NCBI GenBank assembly: GCA_946541435.1
Contig: CAMNJK010000077.1
Location: forward strand, 1-7,214
DNA length: 7,214 nucleotides
Direction of reading: 5' to 3'
Source: an uncultured Bacillota bacterium
GTDB lineage: Bacteria; Bacillota; Clostridia; Peptostreptococcales; Anaerovoracaceae
Part shown: in pieces, positions 1-5,940 of the stretch
How the letters are laid out: every line of letters starts with the position of its first letter
Numbering within the stretch: position 1 is the first letter of the stretch
Position numbers and translations under genes: made by a program
The notes under the pieces: model-generated
Told to the model about the DNA's origin: nothing
What the model saw: the letters and a program-made list of their open reading frames with translations, nothing else
The model's database searches: none

Positions 1-169
1 GATCCTGGCGGCGGTGGGCTGCGGGTCCTTCGAGAGCGTGGGCGCGGCGGCCGCATCCATCGCCCGTGTCACCCGGCGGGGGGAACCGGATCCGGACCTC
101 ATCGCCATGTATGACAGAAAATATGAGAAATGGCGCAGCTTCTATCCTGCGCTGCGGGGCCGGTTCTGA
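1..169 (+). CDS. FGGY-family carbohydrate kinase (xylulokinase-like), C-terminal end only
   Basis: The reading frame starts at base 2, is open from the window edge and ends at the TGA at 167-169, giving the last 55 residues of a protein. The fragment begins ILAAVGCGSFESVGAAAS, continues with an RVTRRGEPDPD stretch, then Tyr-rich YDRKYEKWRSFYPALRGRF. This order (Gly-rich helix, a basic strand ending in E-P-D, then a Y-x(3)Y-x(5)Y-P-A-L tail) is the usual end of FGGY sugar kinases, above all xylulokinases, which phosphorylate a ketose with ATP in the cytoplasm. The catalytic and sugar-binding parts lie outside the window, so the substrate cannot be read. Only 40 bases without a terminator separate it from the next gene, so read-through into the ATPase is likely. 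Family assignment rests on a short fragment; ribulokinase or another FGGY member is possible. Confidence 0.7.
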   Translation, partial: ILAAVGCGSFESVGAAAASIARVTRRGEPDPDLIAMYDRKYEKWRSFYPALRGRF

Positions 170-209
170 CAGGGCCTGTGAAGAAAAGTCCCTTTGAAAG
201 GAGAAACTG

Positions 210-1532
210 ATGTATCGGGAAATTGCACAGCTGCTGATGTACGGCGATCCGGACAGGCAAAGCATCCTGTACCGGATGGGAGAACTGTTCCGCAGGTTCG
301 AAGAAGAGGATTATGACAGTACGGAGCTGACGCGGGAAGCCAACGCCCTGGTCAAACAGATTCTCAGAGTGGCAACGGAATATGGTTTTGACGGCAACCT
401 GTGGCAGGACTACCTGACCTATTATCTGATGATGGATGAGAATCCCTTCTCCCTGACCTGCGAGAAAGTGGGCGCCGGAAACGGCAGCGTCAATGATCTG
501 GTCCGCAGCGATTTCAGGATCATGCAGAGACTCTTCACTTTTGATTTCCGGCCCATCGAGGAGGCGCTGGGGATCCGGTGCTTCTCCATGATCTGCAGCT
601 ACCGGGCCATTCAGAAGACGGAGCTCATGTACAACCGCAATGTCAGCAGCAAGGTGCGGATGCTCTCGCAAAAGCTGGCCGCAGCTGCGGATGAAGCTGA
701 GTTCTTCGATATCGTGACGGAATTCTACCGGGATTACGGCGTGGGCGCCTTCGGCATGAACAAGGCCTTCCGCATCGCGGAGGAGCCGGACGGCAGCGTG
801 CGGTTCCTGCCCATCAACAATATGGATGCAGTCACCCTGGACGACCTGGTGGGATACCAGATCCAGAAGGAGAAGCTGATCCACAATACGGAAGCCTTTG
901 TCCGGGGGCGGCGGGCCAACAACGTCCTGCTCTTCGGAGACAGCGGCACCGGCAAGTCCACCAGCATCAAGGCCATCGCCAACCAGTACTACGATCAGGG
1001 ACTGCGGATGATCGAGATCTACAAGCACCAGTTCCGGGATCTGTCGGCGGTCATCGCCAGGATCAAAAGCCGGAATTACCGCTTTATCATCTACATGGAT
1101 GACCTGTCCTTCGAGGAGCATGAGATCGAGTACAAGTACCTGAAGGCGGTCATCGAGGGCGGCGTGGAGACCCGGCCGGAGAACGTGCTGGTCTACGCCA
1201 CTTCCAACCGCAGACACCTGATCCGGGAGAACTGGTCCGACCGCAACGATGAGGATTATCAGAACGACAAGCATCATTCGGACACGGTGGAGGAGAAGCT
1301 TTCCCTGGTCCAGCGGTTCGGCGTGACCATCAGCTACATGAAACCCAACACCAGAGAATACTACGATATCGTGATCCAGCTGGCGCGCCGCGCCGGCATC
1401 ACGACGCCGGATGAAGAACTGATGGCGGAAGCGAACAAATGGGAACTGGCCCACGGAGGCCTTTCCGGCAGGACCGCCCAGCAGTTCATCAATTATCTGC
1501 TGGCGACAGAACAGACAGACCTATGGAATTGA
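210..1532 (+). CDS. DUF815-family AAA ATPase (ATP-binding protein)
   Basis: A 440-residue cytoplasmic P-loop ATPase. Residues 1-200 form an alpha-rich N-terminal region with no motif I recognise. The AAA core follows: Walker A GDSGTGKST at 243-251, Walker B RFIIYMDDLSFEE at 291-303 with the D297-D298 pair, a sensor-1-like strand VLVYATSN ending at N333, a conserved RRHLIRENW stretch at 334-342, a candidate arginine finger in VQRFG (R369), and a sensor-2-like GLSGRTAQQF around R421. The order and the ATSNRRHLI segment match DUF815 proteins, whose substrate is unknown. The length is that of the longer Firmicutes form; proteobacterial members are shorter. The start is supported by AAAGGAG at 197-203, six bases ahead. 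The stop is 18 bases before the PEPCK-like gene, which has its own strong ribosome binding site, so the two are very probably co-transcribed. Family assignment is firm; the role is unknown, with remodelling or loading of the neighbouring protein an inference. Confidence 0.88.
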   Translation: MYREIAQLLMYGDPDRQSILYRMGELFRRFEEEDYDSTELTREANALVKQILRVATEYGFDGNLWQDYLTYYLMMDENPFSLTCEKVGAGNGSVNDLVRSDFRIMQRLFTFDFRPIEEALGIRCFSMICSYRAIQKTELMYNRNVSSKVRMLSQKLAAAADEAEFFDIVTEFYRDYGVGAFGMNKAFRIAEEPDGSVRFLPINNMDAVTLDDLVGYQIQKEKLIHNTEAFVRGRRANNVLLFGDSGTGKSTSIKAIANQYYDQGLRMIEIYKHQFRDLSAVIARIKSRNYRFIIYMDDLSFEEHEIEYKYLKAVIEGGVETRPENVLVYATSNRRHLIRENWSDRNDEDYQNDKHHSDTVEEKLSLVQRFGVTISYMKPNTREYYDIVIQLARRAGITTPDEELMAEANKWELAHGGLSGRTAQQFINYLLATEQTDLWN

Positions 1533-1550
1533 CAGAGGAGGATAACATAT

Positions 1551-3365
1551 ATGAAAGAAACGATGCATCTGACAGACGACATCGCCATACTGAATTTTGA
1601 CCTGGCCCTGCCCACCACCAAGTCCGGGCTCATCAAATCGCCGGAGTTCCGGCGGGTGATGCTCCAGTACATGAAGCATCTGGAGAAGAAGGACCCGGAT
1701 CTCTACCAGTGGGCCTGCGCGGGCCGGAATGAGGAGGAGGCAGCGGAAGAACTCTGCCGCCTGGCCAGAACGGTGATCGTATTTGATATGGAGGAGATCG
1801 AGAATCCCTATCTGGATGATACGGACAGCGCCCTGCAGTTTGTGGAGGGCATGTTCGATTTCTGGAGAGATCACCAGCGGTATTCCGTGACCACCAACCG
1901 GGTCAGCGACACCGAATCGGCGGCCTTCGTGGAGCGGGATTCCCATTTCAATGATCTGGTGCGGAACACCTTCCGCCAGATCGAGCAGACCCTGAGCGGC
2001 CGCATCAACAAGGTGCTTCGCCAGCAGCAGTCCGGCACCAACGCCGGCATCGCCTGCTATTACAATGAATCCATCGACCTCAGCGAACGGTACAGTTTCC
2101 TGAAGGAGATCATGTTCATTGATTCGGTCATGCTCCGCACGCCCACCATCCTGCACCCCCGGTCCAACAAACGGGAGGGCATGTTTGAAGAGGTGGCCAA
2201 GAACCCCGCCTTCACCTTCGACGCGGATCCCTCGGAGTACTTCTGCTATCCGGCCAAGGTGGGCGGCCTCATGTTCTTCATCTGCTTCCACAGAGACTAT
2301 ATGGCCAACGGCATTTCCTGCGCCAACCTGTTCGAGCTGGCCACAGCGGAGGAAGCCGCGAAGAGGCCCGACGGCATCGTGATCTTCGGCAATCCGGACG
2401 GACAGGAGAAGTGCACCTTCTACCACGATCAGGATGAGGACCTCTGGGTGGGCAGCGTATCCTCCGGCCGGAAGGTAGAGTACTTCGGTTATATGAAAAA
2501 AATGGTCCTGACCCTGCACAACGTGGCCATGATGGACCAGGGCTGGCTGCCCATCCACGGCGCTTTCATCAATGTGGTGCTGAAGGACGGCCGGCAGAAG
2601 GGGATCTGCCTGATGGGCGATTCCGGCGCCGGAAAATCCGAGACCATCGAGGCCCTGAAGTCCCTGGCCAGCGATGAGATCAAACGGATGGAGATCATCT
2701 TTGACGACATGGGGACCTTCCATCTGGAGAACGGGATCCCGGTGGCCCAGGGCACGGAGATCGGCGCCTTCATCCGGCTGGATGATCTGGAGCCCGGCGC
2801 TCCCTACCGGGATATCCATCGGTCCATCTTCTTCAATCCCGACCAGTCCAACGCCCGGGTCATCACCCCGGCGGCTCCCTATTCCCTGGTCACCCAGAAC
2901 CATACCATCGACCTGTTCGCCTACGCCAACAACTATGATGATGCCGTGGGCCTGCGCAGGATCGATGACCTGGAAGAGGCCAAGGAGATCTTCGTCCGCG
3001 GCCGGCGCATGGCCAAGGGAACGACCCAGGAGACGGGCCTGTCGGAGACCTACTTCGCCAACCCCTTCGGACCCATGCAGCAGCAGGAGATCTGCGGTCC
3101 CATCATTGACGAAGTATTCGAGGGATTAAAAAGAAATAACGTTTTCATCGGCGAAGCATTCACGCATCTAGGACTCGACCCGGAAGGCGATGAAATAAGA
3201 GTGGCTGCTCAGGCTTTGCTGGAATTCATACGTGACGACCAGTGGCAGCGTTCCCCTGCACCGCAGGAGAAGGAAGGAAGCCATGAAGAGCGCGAGAGTC
3301 GTCACCATAAGCATTCTGATCGTCAGTCTGATCCTGAATACCGCCATGACGGTGAAGACAGATAA
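1551..3365 (+). CDS. PEP carboxykinase (ATP)-like / HPr kinase-type P-loop protein
   Basis: A 604-residue cytoplasmic protein of the PEPCK/HprK fold superfamily. A roughly 300-residue N-terminal part has no motif I recognise. The segment YMKKMVLTLHNVAMM (314-328) followed by LPIHGAF (333-339) parallels the PEPCK stretch that carries the metal-binding Lys and His. K317 and H336 are 19 residues apart, as in the E. coli enzyme (K213, H232). The P-loop GDSGAGKSE (356-364) reads as in HPr kinase rather than PEPCK (GLSGTGKTT). FDDMG gives D385-D386, the equivalent of the DD pair. NARVITP (434-440) could supply the substrate/phosphate Arg (R436). GTTQETGLSETYFANPFGP (490-508) mirrors the PEPCK C-terminal nucleotide-site motif. 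The usual N-terminal R-S-P-K-D substrate motif is not visible, so OAA decarboxylation is uncertain. GAGGAGG at 1535-1541 fixes the start. The last 35 or so residues, rich in His, Arg, Asp and Glu, lie past the conserved fold and over the start of the next gene. Confidence 0.75.
   Translation: MKETMHLTDDIAILNFDLALPTTKSGLIKSPEFRRVMLQYMKHLEKKDPDLYQWACAGRNEEEAAEELCRLARTVIVFDMEEIENPYLDDTDSALQFVEGMFDFWRDHQRYSVTTNRVSDTESAAFVERDSHFNDLVRNTFRQIEQTLSGRINKVLRQQQSGTNAGIACYYNESIDLSERYSFLKEIMFIDSVMLRTPTILHPRSNKREGMFEEVAKNPAFTFDADPSEYFCYPAKVGGLMFFICFHRDYMANGISCANLFELATAEEAAKRPDGIVIFGNPDGQEKCTFYHDQDEDLWVGSVSSGRKVEYFGYMKKMVLTLHNVAMMDQGWLPIHGAFINVVLKDGRQKGICLMGDSGAGKSETIEALKSLASDEIKRMEIIFDDMGTFHLENGIPVAQGTEIGAFIRLDDLEPGAPYRDIHRSIFFNPDQSNARVITPAAPYSLVTQNHTIDLFAYANNYDDAVGLRRIDDLEEAKEIFVRGRRMAKGTTQETGLSETYFANPFGPMQQQEICGPIIDEVFEGLKRNNVFIGEAFTHLGLDPEGDEIRVAAQALLEFIRDDQWQRSPAPQEKEGSHEERESRHHKHSDRQSDPEYRHDGEDR
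3272..3285 (+). promoter_or_regulatory. Ribosome binding site deciding the phosphodiesterase start
   Basis: A purine run including AGGAGA (3265-3270) and GGAAGGA (3272-3278) lies directly before the ATG at 3283, four bases after the second element. The longer in-frame ATG at 3232 has no such sequence and would place a basic, proline-containing stretch ahead of the signal sequence. The start at 3283 puts MKSARVV followed by a hydrophobic run at the very N-terminus, as expected for an exported protein. Confidence 0.75.
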
Positions 3366-4395
3366 GGTCATGGCTGCTGAGATCGAGATGACAATGGTAA
3401 GAACCATCACCGTCGACGGTTACAGATATGCAAAACCTGGCCGGTCCCTGGAGTTCACCGCGGCGGTGAAGCCTGCGAAGGCAGACCAGCAGGTGGTCTG
3501 GCAGTCCAGCGATACCAGTGTGGCCACGGTGGACCAGAATGGCCTGGTGAAGACCCTTTCCCCGGGCACGGCCCGGATCACAGCGTCCGCTGCGGACGGA
3601 TCGGGAGTGACCGGGATCAGGAAGCTCACCGTTTATCATAAGGGCCGGACGGAGGCAGACTGGATCGCCCACCGGGGCCTCAATACCCTGGCGAAAGAGA
3701 ACACGGCCAGGGCTTTTCGCCTGGCCGGCGAGTACGGATTCTGGGGCTGCGAATGCGATGTGTGGGAAACGAAACACGACGCCGATGGGGAATACGATGT
3801 GGTGATCAGTCACGACAATTCCTTTCAGCGGGTCTTTGACGTGGACCGAAAGGTCCGGTCCATGACGGCAGGGGAGATCCGGTCCGACAGCCGGCTCTCG
3901 AAAGTCTGCTTCTTCCAGGAATATCTCGATATCTGTCAGAATTACGGCATGGTGCCTGTCATCGAACTCAAAGATAAGAAAATGTCCAACGCATGCCTGC
4001 GCCGGGTCATCGATATGGTCTATCAGATGGACGGCGGCGTCACTCTGGACAACTGCAGGCTGATCTCCTTTCACGCCAAGGTCCTGGCCAGGGCCCTGCG
4101 CTACTGCCGGGGCACCTACGGCGTGGAACCCACCAGCGCCTACCTCATCAGCTACAGCAACCGGGGCAAGGGCCTGAAGGCCTTCAAAAGAGCCCGTCAC
4201 AAGGGTTTCACGGGCGTCAGCGTCAACAAGGACATCCTGAAGAAAAAATACTACACCTACTGCAAGCGTCACGATCTTCTGCTCAGCACCTGGGTCTACC
4301 GGGAGACGAAGAAGGACGAGAATGTGCTGGGCAGGCACCTGGAGCAGTATCAGCCTGCCACGCTGACGGTGGACGGGCCCATGTTCGAGGATTGA
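3283..4395 (+). CDS. Secreted Ig-like (Big_2) glycerophosphodiester phosphodiesterase
   Basis: A 370-residue exported enzyme expected to hydrolyse glycerophosphodiesters to glycerol-3-phosphate and an alcohol outside the cell. The N-terminus has K3/R5 and a hydrophobic stretch at 6-18, with possible cleavage near VMAA (29-32); an uncleaved anchor is also possible. Residues about 48-118 form a bacterial Ig-like Big_2 domain (VKPAKADQQVVWQSSDTSVA, then NGLVKTLSPGTARITA). The GDPD domain covers about 126-370. It contains H130-R131-G132, E139-N140-T141, the E157/D159 metal-ligand pair in CECDVW, H177-D178, and the VIELK strand with E228 and K230. These are the expected general acid/base and Ca/Mg-binding positions of GDPD enzymes, so it should be active. 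The gene overlaps the end of the PEPCK-like gene by 83 bases in another frame and probably shares its transcript. The physiological substrate (lipid head groups or teichoic-acid-type polymers) cannot be told from sequence. Confidence 0.87.
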   Translation: MKSARVVTISILIVSLILNTAMTVKTDKVMAAEIEMTMVRTITVDGYRYAKPGRSLEFTAAVKPAKADQQVVWQSSDTSVATVDQNGLVKTLSPGTARITASAADGSGVTGIRKLTVYHKGRTEADWIAHRGLNTLAKENTARAFRLAGEYGFWGCECDVWETKHDADGEYDVVISHDNSFQRVFDVDRKVRSMTAGEIRSDSRLSKVCFFQEYLDICQNYGMVPVIELKDKKMSNACLRRVIDMVYQMDGGVTLDNCRLISFHAKVLARALRYCRGTYGVEPTSAYLISYSNRGKGLKAFKRARHKGFTGVSVNKDILKKKYYTYCKRHDLLLSTWVYRETKKDENVLGRHLEQYQPATLTVDGPMFED

Positions 4396-4401
4396 TGTCT
4401 G

Positions 4402-4429
4402 AAGGCTGAACCGGGGCCCGGCCAGCCTT
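4402..4429 (+). terminator. Stem-loop after the phosphodiesterase gene (terminator-like, weak T tail)
   Basis: AAGGCTG (4402-4408) pairs with CAGCCTT (4423-4429), and CCGG (4411-4414) pairs with CCGG (4418-4421) around a GGC loop, with a small AA/C internal loop. The stem is very GC-rich and begins seven bases after the TGA at 4393-4395. Only TTT (4428-4430) follows it, so it may be an inefficient terminator, a pause site or a 3'-end stabiliser. Confidence 0.45.
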
Positions 4430-4454
4430 TGCGAAGGACAGTCGCCAGCCATAC

Positions 4455-4473
4455 GGGAAACATGCCTGTTCCC
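4455..4473 (+). other. Second small stem-loop in the intergenic region
   Basis: GGGAA (4455-4459) pairs with TTCCC (4469-4473). CA (4461-4462) pairs with TG (4467-4468) around the loop TGCC, with A4460 bulged. The AT-rich ATATCTATTTACTTTTC tract that follows contains the -35 element of the next promoter. Together with the stem-loop just upstream it may help end transcription of the first cluster, but it lacks a proper T run. Confidence 0.3.
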
Positions 4474-4480
4474 ATATCTA

Positions 4481-4509
4481 TTTACTTTTCCTCCCGCCGG
4501 TGTTATATT
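4481..4509 (+). promoter_or_regulatory. Sigma-A-type promoter with extended -10 for the Rh channel gene
   Basis: The -35 element is TTTACT (4481-4486, four of six to consensus) and the -10 is TATATT (4504-4509, five of six), with exactly 17 bases between them. A TG dinucleotide at 4501-4502 gives an extended -10 (TGnTATATT). Transcription would begin near 4516, leaving a leader of about 75 bases before the ATG at 4591. Confidence 0.65.
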
Positions 4510-4529
4510 AGACGGGTCATCTTATTGCA

Positions 4530-4551
4530 GAGCAACCAGGGTTGGTTACTC
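4530..4551 (+). promoter_or_regulatory. Leader hairpin / operator-like dyad of the Rh channel gene
   Basis: GAG (4530-4532) plus AACCA (4534-4538) pair with TGGTT (4543-4547) plus CTC (4549-4551), with one C/A mismatch and a GGGT loop. It lies about 15-35 bases past the predicted transcription start. It could act as RNA structure in the leader or as a repressor site in the DNA. A weaker CGGAT/ATCCG pairing (4551-4555 with 4567-4571) sits between it and the Shine-Dalgarno and shares base 4551, so the two are not fully compatible. Confidence 0.35.
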
Positions 4552-4574
4552 GGATCCCGGAAATGCATCCGGAG

Positions 4575-4593
4575 AAGGAGGAAACTGAAAATG
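4575..4593 (+). promoter_or_regulatory. Ribosome binding site deciding the Rh channel start
   Basis: AAGGAGG (4575-4581) lies nine bases ahead of the ATG at 4591. The frame stays open back to 4429, but the extra 54 residues would be Arg-rich, would span the predicted promoter, and have no Shine-Dalgarno. The 4591 start places a membrane segment almost at the N-terminus, as in Rh proteins. Confidence 0.85.
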
Positions 4594-5799
4594 CACAACA
4601 AATCTTCCCGGAACCCCGTCCTATTGGTGGTGTTCCTGATTCTGACCGTTCTGATGGCGGTTCTTTTTATGCCCGGAATCAACAGCAATGTGAGCGAGGG
4701 CTTCCAGCATCTGACCAGCACGGATCTTCCCGTGGATCAGCAGACGCAGATCATCTACGATGCCATCACATGCAGCAAATCCATCGATATCCTTGCCATG
4801 CTGCTGCTGGGTTTCGGATTCCTGATGGTGTTTACCAGAAAGCATGAATTCACCACACTGACCGCCACCATGCTGGCCGTCAGCGTTTCCATCCCCATGT
4901 ACATGATCATCAAGAGCTTCGGGGAGGAATTCGACGCCTGCAGCATGGGAGGGCTCCTGTTCGCGGAATTTGCCGGCGCGAGCCTTCTGATCGCCATGGG
5001 CGCGGTGCTGGGCAAGCTGACCATGGACCAGTACTTCATCATGTCCGTCCTGTTCGTTCCGGCCTACACCCTGAACGAGTGGCTGCTGCTGGACAGCGGT
5101 CTCTATCAGGGCTTCCTGGACACCGGCGGTTCCGTGGCCATCCACGCCTTCGGCGCCTTCTTCGGCCTGGGCATGGTGGCCACCACGAGAAAGAAATTCG
5201 CAGGGAAACACGAGGTTGAAATGGACAAGACCAGCAACGAATTCTGCCTGCTGGGCAGCATGGTCCTCTGGCTCTTCTGGCCCTCCTTCACCAGCTCTGT
5301 GGTCTCCGGCGATCTGGCGACCCTGACCGCCATCAACACGGTGCTGGCCCTCTGCGGCTCCACGCTCTCGACCTATGTCTTCTCCAAGTGGTTCCGCGGC
5401 AAGGTGGAGATCGAGGATATCGCCAACGCGGCGCTGGCCGGCGGCGTTGCCATCGGTTCCGCCTGCAGCAGTGTCAACCCCGGTTTTGCCATGCTGATCG
5501 GCATCGTCGCCGGTCTGGTCACCACTGCGGGATACAACTTCATCGCGCCCCGGATCTGCAACCTGATCAAGGGCGATGACACCTGCGGCGTACAGAACCT
5601 GCACGGATACTCCGGTCTGGTGGGCGGCCTCTCCGCCATCTGTGTCACCGGCGGATTCGGCGTCCAGATCCTGGCCATGATCACCACCATCATCGTGGCT
5701 TTCGTCACCGGACGGATCGCGGGCTTCGTCACCTACCTCTTCGGCACCAAGGAGATCCCCTTCGACGACTCCGAGGACTTCATTCTGGAAGAAGAATAA
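4591..5799 (+). CDS. Rh-type (Rhesus glycoprotein-like) ammonium/ammonia channel
   Basis: A 402-residue inner-membrane protein with about twelve hydrophobic segments (roughly 9-29, 63-82, 88-108, 119-139, 147-165, 181-197, 218-236, 244-262, 275-294, 297-317, 340-357, 358-382). Twelve segments fit the Rh type rather than the eleven of AmtB. Motifs are also Rh-like: LDTGGSVAIHAFGAFFGLG (176-194) with D177 and the first pore histidine H185, SMVLWLFWPSF (223-233), IANAALAGGVAIGSA (277-291), and DTCGVQNLHGYSGLVGG (330-346) with the second pore histidine H338. The twin-His pore and the conserved Asp near the entrance are intact, so conduction of NH3/NH4+ is expected. CO2 transport has also been proposed for the family. 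An extracytoplasmic loop of about 30 residues follows the first segment, and the C-tail is acidic (IPFDDSEDFILEEE). No PII-type regulator gene is adjacent. The gene has its own promoter and terminator and is probably a single-gene transcript. Confidence 0.9.
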   Translation: MHNKSSRNPVLLVVFLILTVLMAVLFMPGINSNVSEGFQHLTSTDLPVDQQTQIIYDAITCSKSIDILAMLLLGFGFLMVFTRKHEFTTLTATMLAVSVSIPMYMIIKSFGEEFDACSMGGLLFAEFAGASLLIAMGAVLGKLTMDQYFIMSVLFVPAYTLNEWLLLDSGLYQGFLDTGGSVAIHAFGAFFGLGMVATTRKKFAGKHEVEMDKTSNEFCLLGSMVLWLFWPSFTSSVVSGDLATLTAINTVLALCGSTLSTYVFSKWFRGKVEIEDIANAALAGGVAIGSACSSVNPGFAMLIGIVAGLVTTAGYNFIAPRICNLIKGDDTCGVQNLHGYSGLVGGLSAICVTGGFGVQILAMITTIIVAFVTGRIAGFVTYLFGTKEIPFDDSEDFILEEE

Positions 5800-5813
5800 A
5801 AAGAAGGATCATC

Positions 5814-5833
5814 GGGCCCGGCGCTTCGGGTCC
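5814..5833 (+). other. Stem-loop between the Rh channel stop and its terminator
   Basis: GGGCCCG (5814-5820) pairs with CGGGTCC (5827-5833), with one G-T pair and the six-base loop GCGCTT. It has no T run of its own and lies just before the main terminator, so it is more likely a 3' stabilising or assisting hairpin than a terminator. Confidence 0.35.
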
Positions 5834-5836
5834 ATC

Positions 5837-5869
5837 AAAAAACCCTCCGTCAACATCGGAGGGTTTTTT
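5837..5869. terminator. Bidirectional intrinsic terminator
   Basis: A6 (5837-5842), CCCTCCG (5843-5849), the loop TCAACAT, CGGAGGG (5857-5863) and T6 (5864-5869) form a perfect 13-bp stem with a T run on either strand. It lies between the Rh channel gene and the convergent CoA-transferase-like gene and should end transcription from both sides. Confidence 0.93.
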
Positions 5870-5890
5870 CTTGCCGGCGTATGTTCGTTG

Positions 5891-5940
5891 GAATGAGCGC
5901 CTTCAATCGAAGACGGAATGGGCGCCCTCAGTCGAAGACG
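5891..5940. repeat. 25-bp tandem duplication at the end of the CoA-transferase-like gene
   Basis: Two adjoining 25-base units, 5891-5915 and 5916-5940, agree at 22 of 25 positions. All three differences are transitions. The unit nearer the gene (5916-5940) holds the last three codons and the stop. The outer unit carries the same Val-Phe-Asp-stop reading in reverse, with GAC changed to GAT. This looks like an old local duplication of the gene's 3' end that left the protein unchanged. Confidence 0.85.

Noticed and set aside
191..201. CCTTTGAAAGG palindrome overlapping the ribosome binding site of the ATPase gene
   Set aside because: The arms are five bases around a single centre base and cannot form a useful hairpin; they arise from the Shine-Dalgarno itself.
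99..1454. 451-codon antisense open frame over the AAA ATPase gene
   Set aside because: It mirrors the codon structure of a clearly coding sense gene in GC-rich DNA, and its predicted residues form no family-like motifs. I saw no ribosome binding site for it.
1521..2903. 460-codon antisense open frame over the PEPCK-like gene
   Set aside because: Same shadow effect: the sense strand carries ordered PEPCK motifs, while the antisense product is a low-information mix rich in Gly, His, Leu and Val.
899..3010. The shared string FVRGRR in both the AAA ATPase (near residue 230) and the PEPCK-like protein (near 481)
   Set aside because: It sits at unrelated places in the two folds, before the P-loop in one and before the C-terminal nucleotide motif in the other. 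Chance similarity of a basic loop is the simpler view.
3226..4452. 408-codon antisense open frame over the phosphodiesterase gene
   Set aside because: The sense frame contains a complete GDPD active site. The antisense product has no recognisable domain and would cross the stem-loop at 4402-4429.
4429..4590. 54-residue N-terminal extension of the Rh channel frame
   Set aside because: It is Arg-rich, overlaps the promoter and leader, and has no Shine-Dalgarno, whereas 4591 has an excellent one.
4621..5604. 327-codon antisense open frame over the Rh channel gene
   Set aside because: A hydrophilic mirror of a membrane protein gene with no motif; a typical product of strong codon bias on the other strand.
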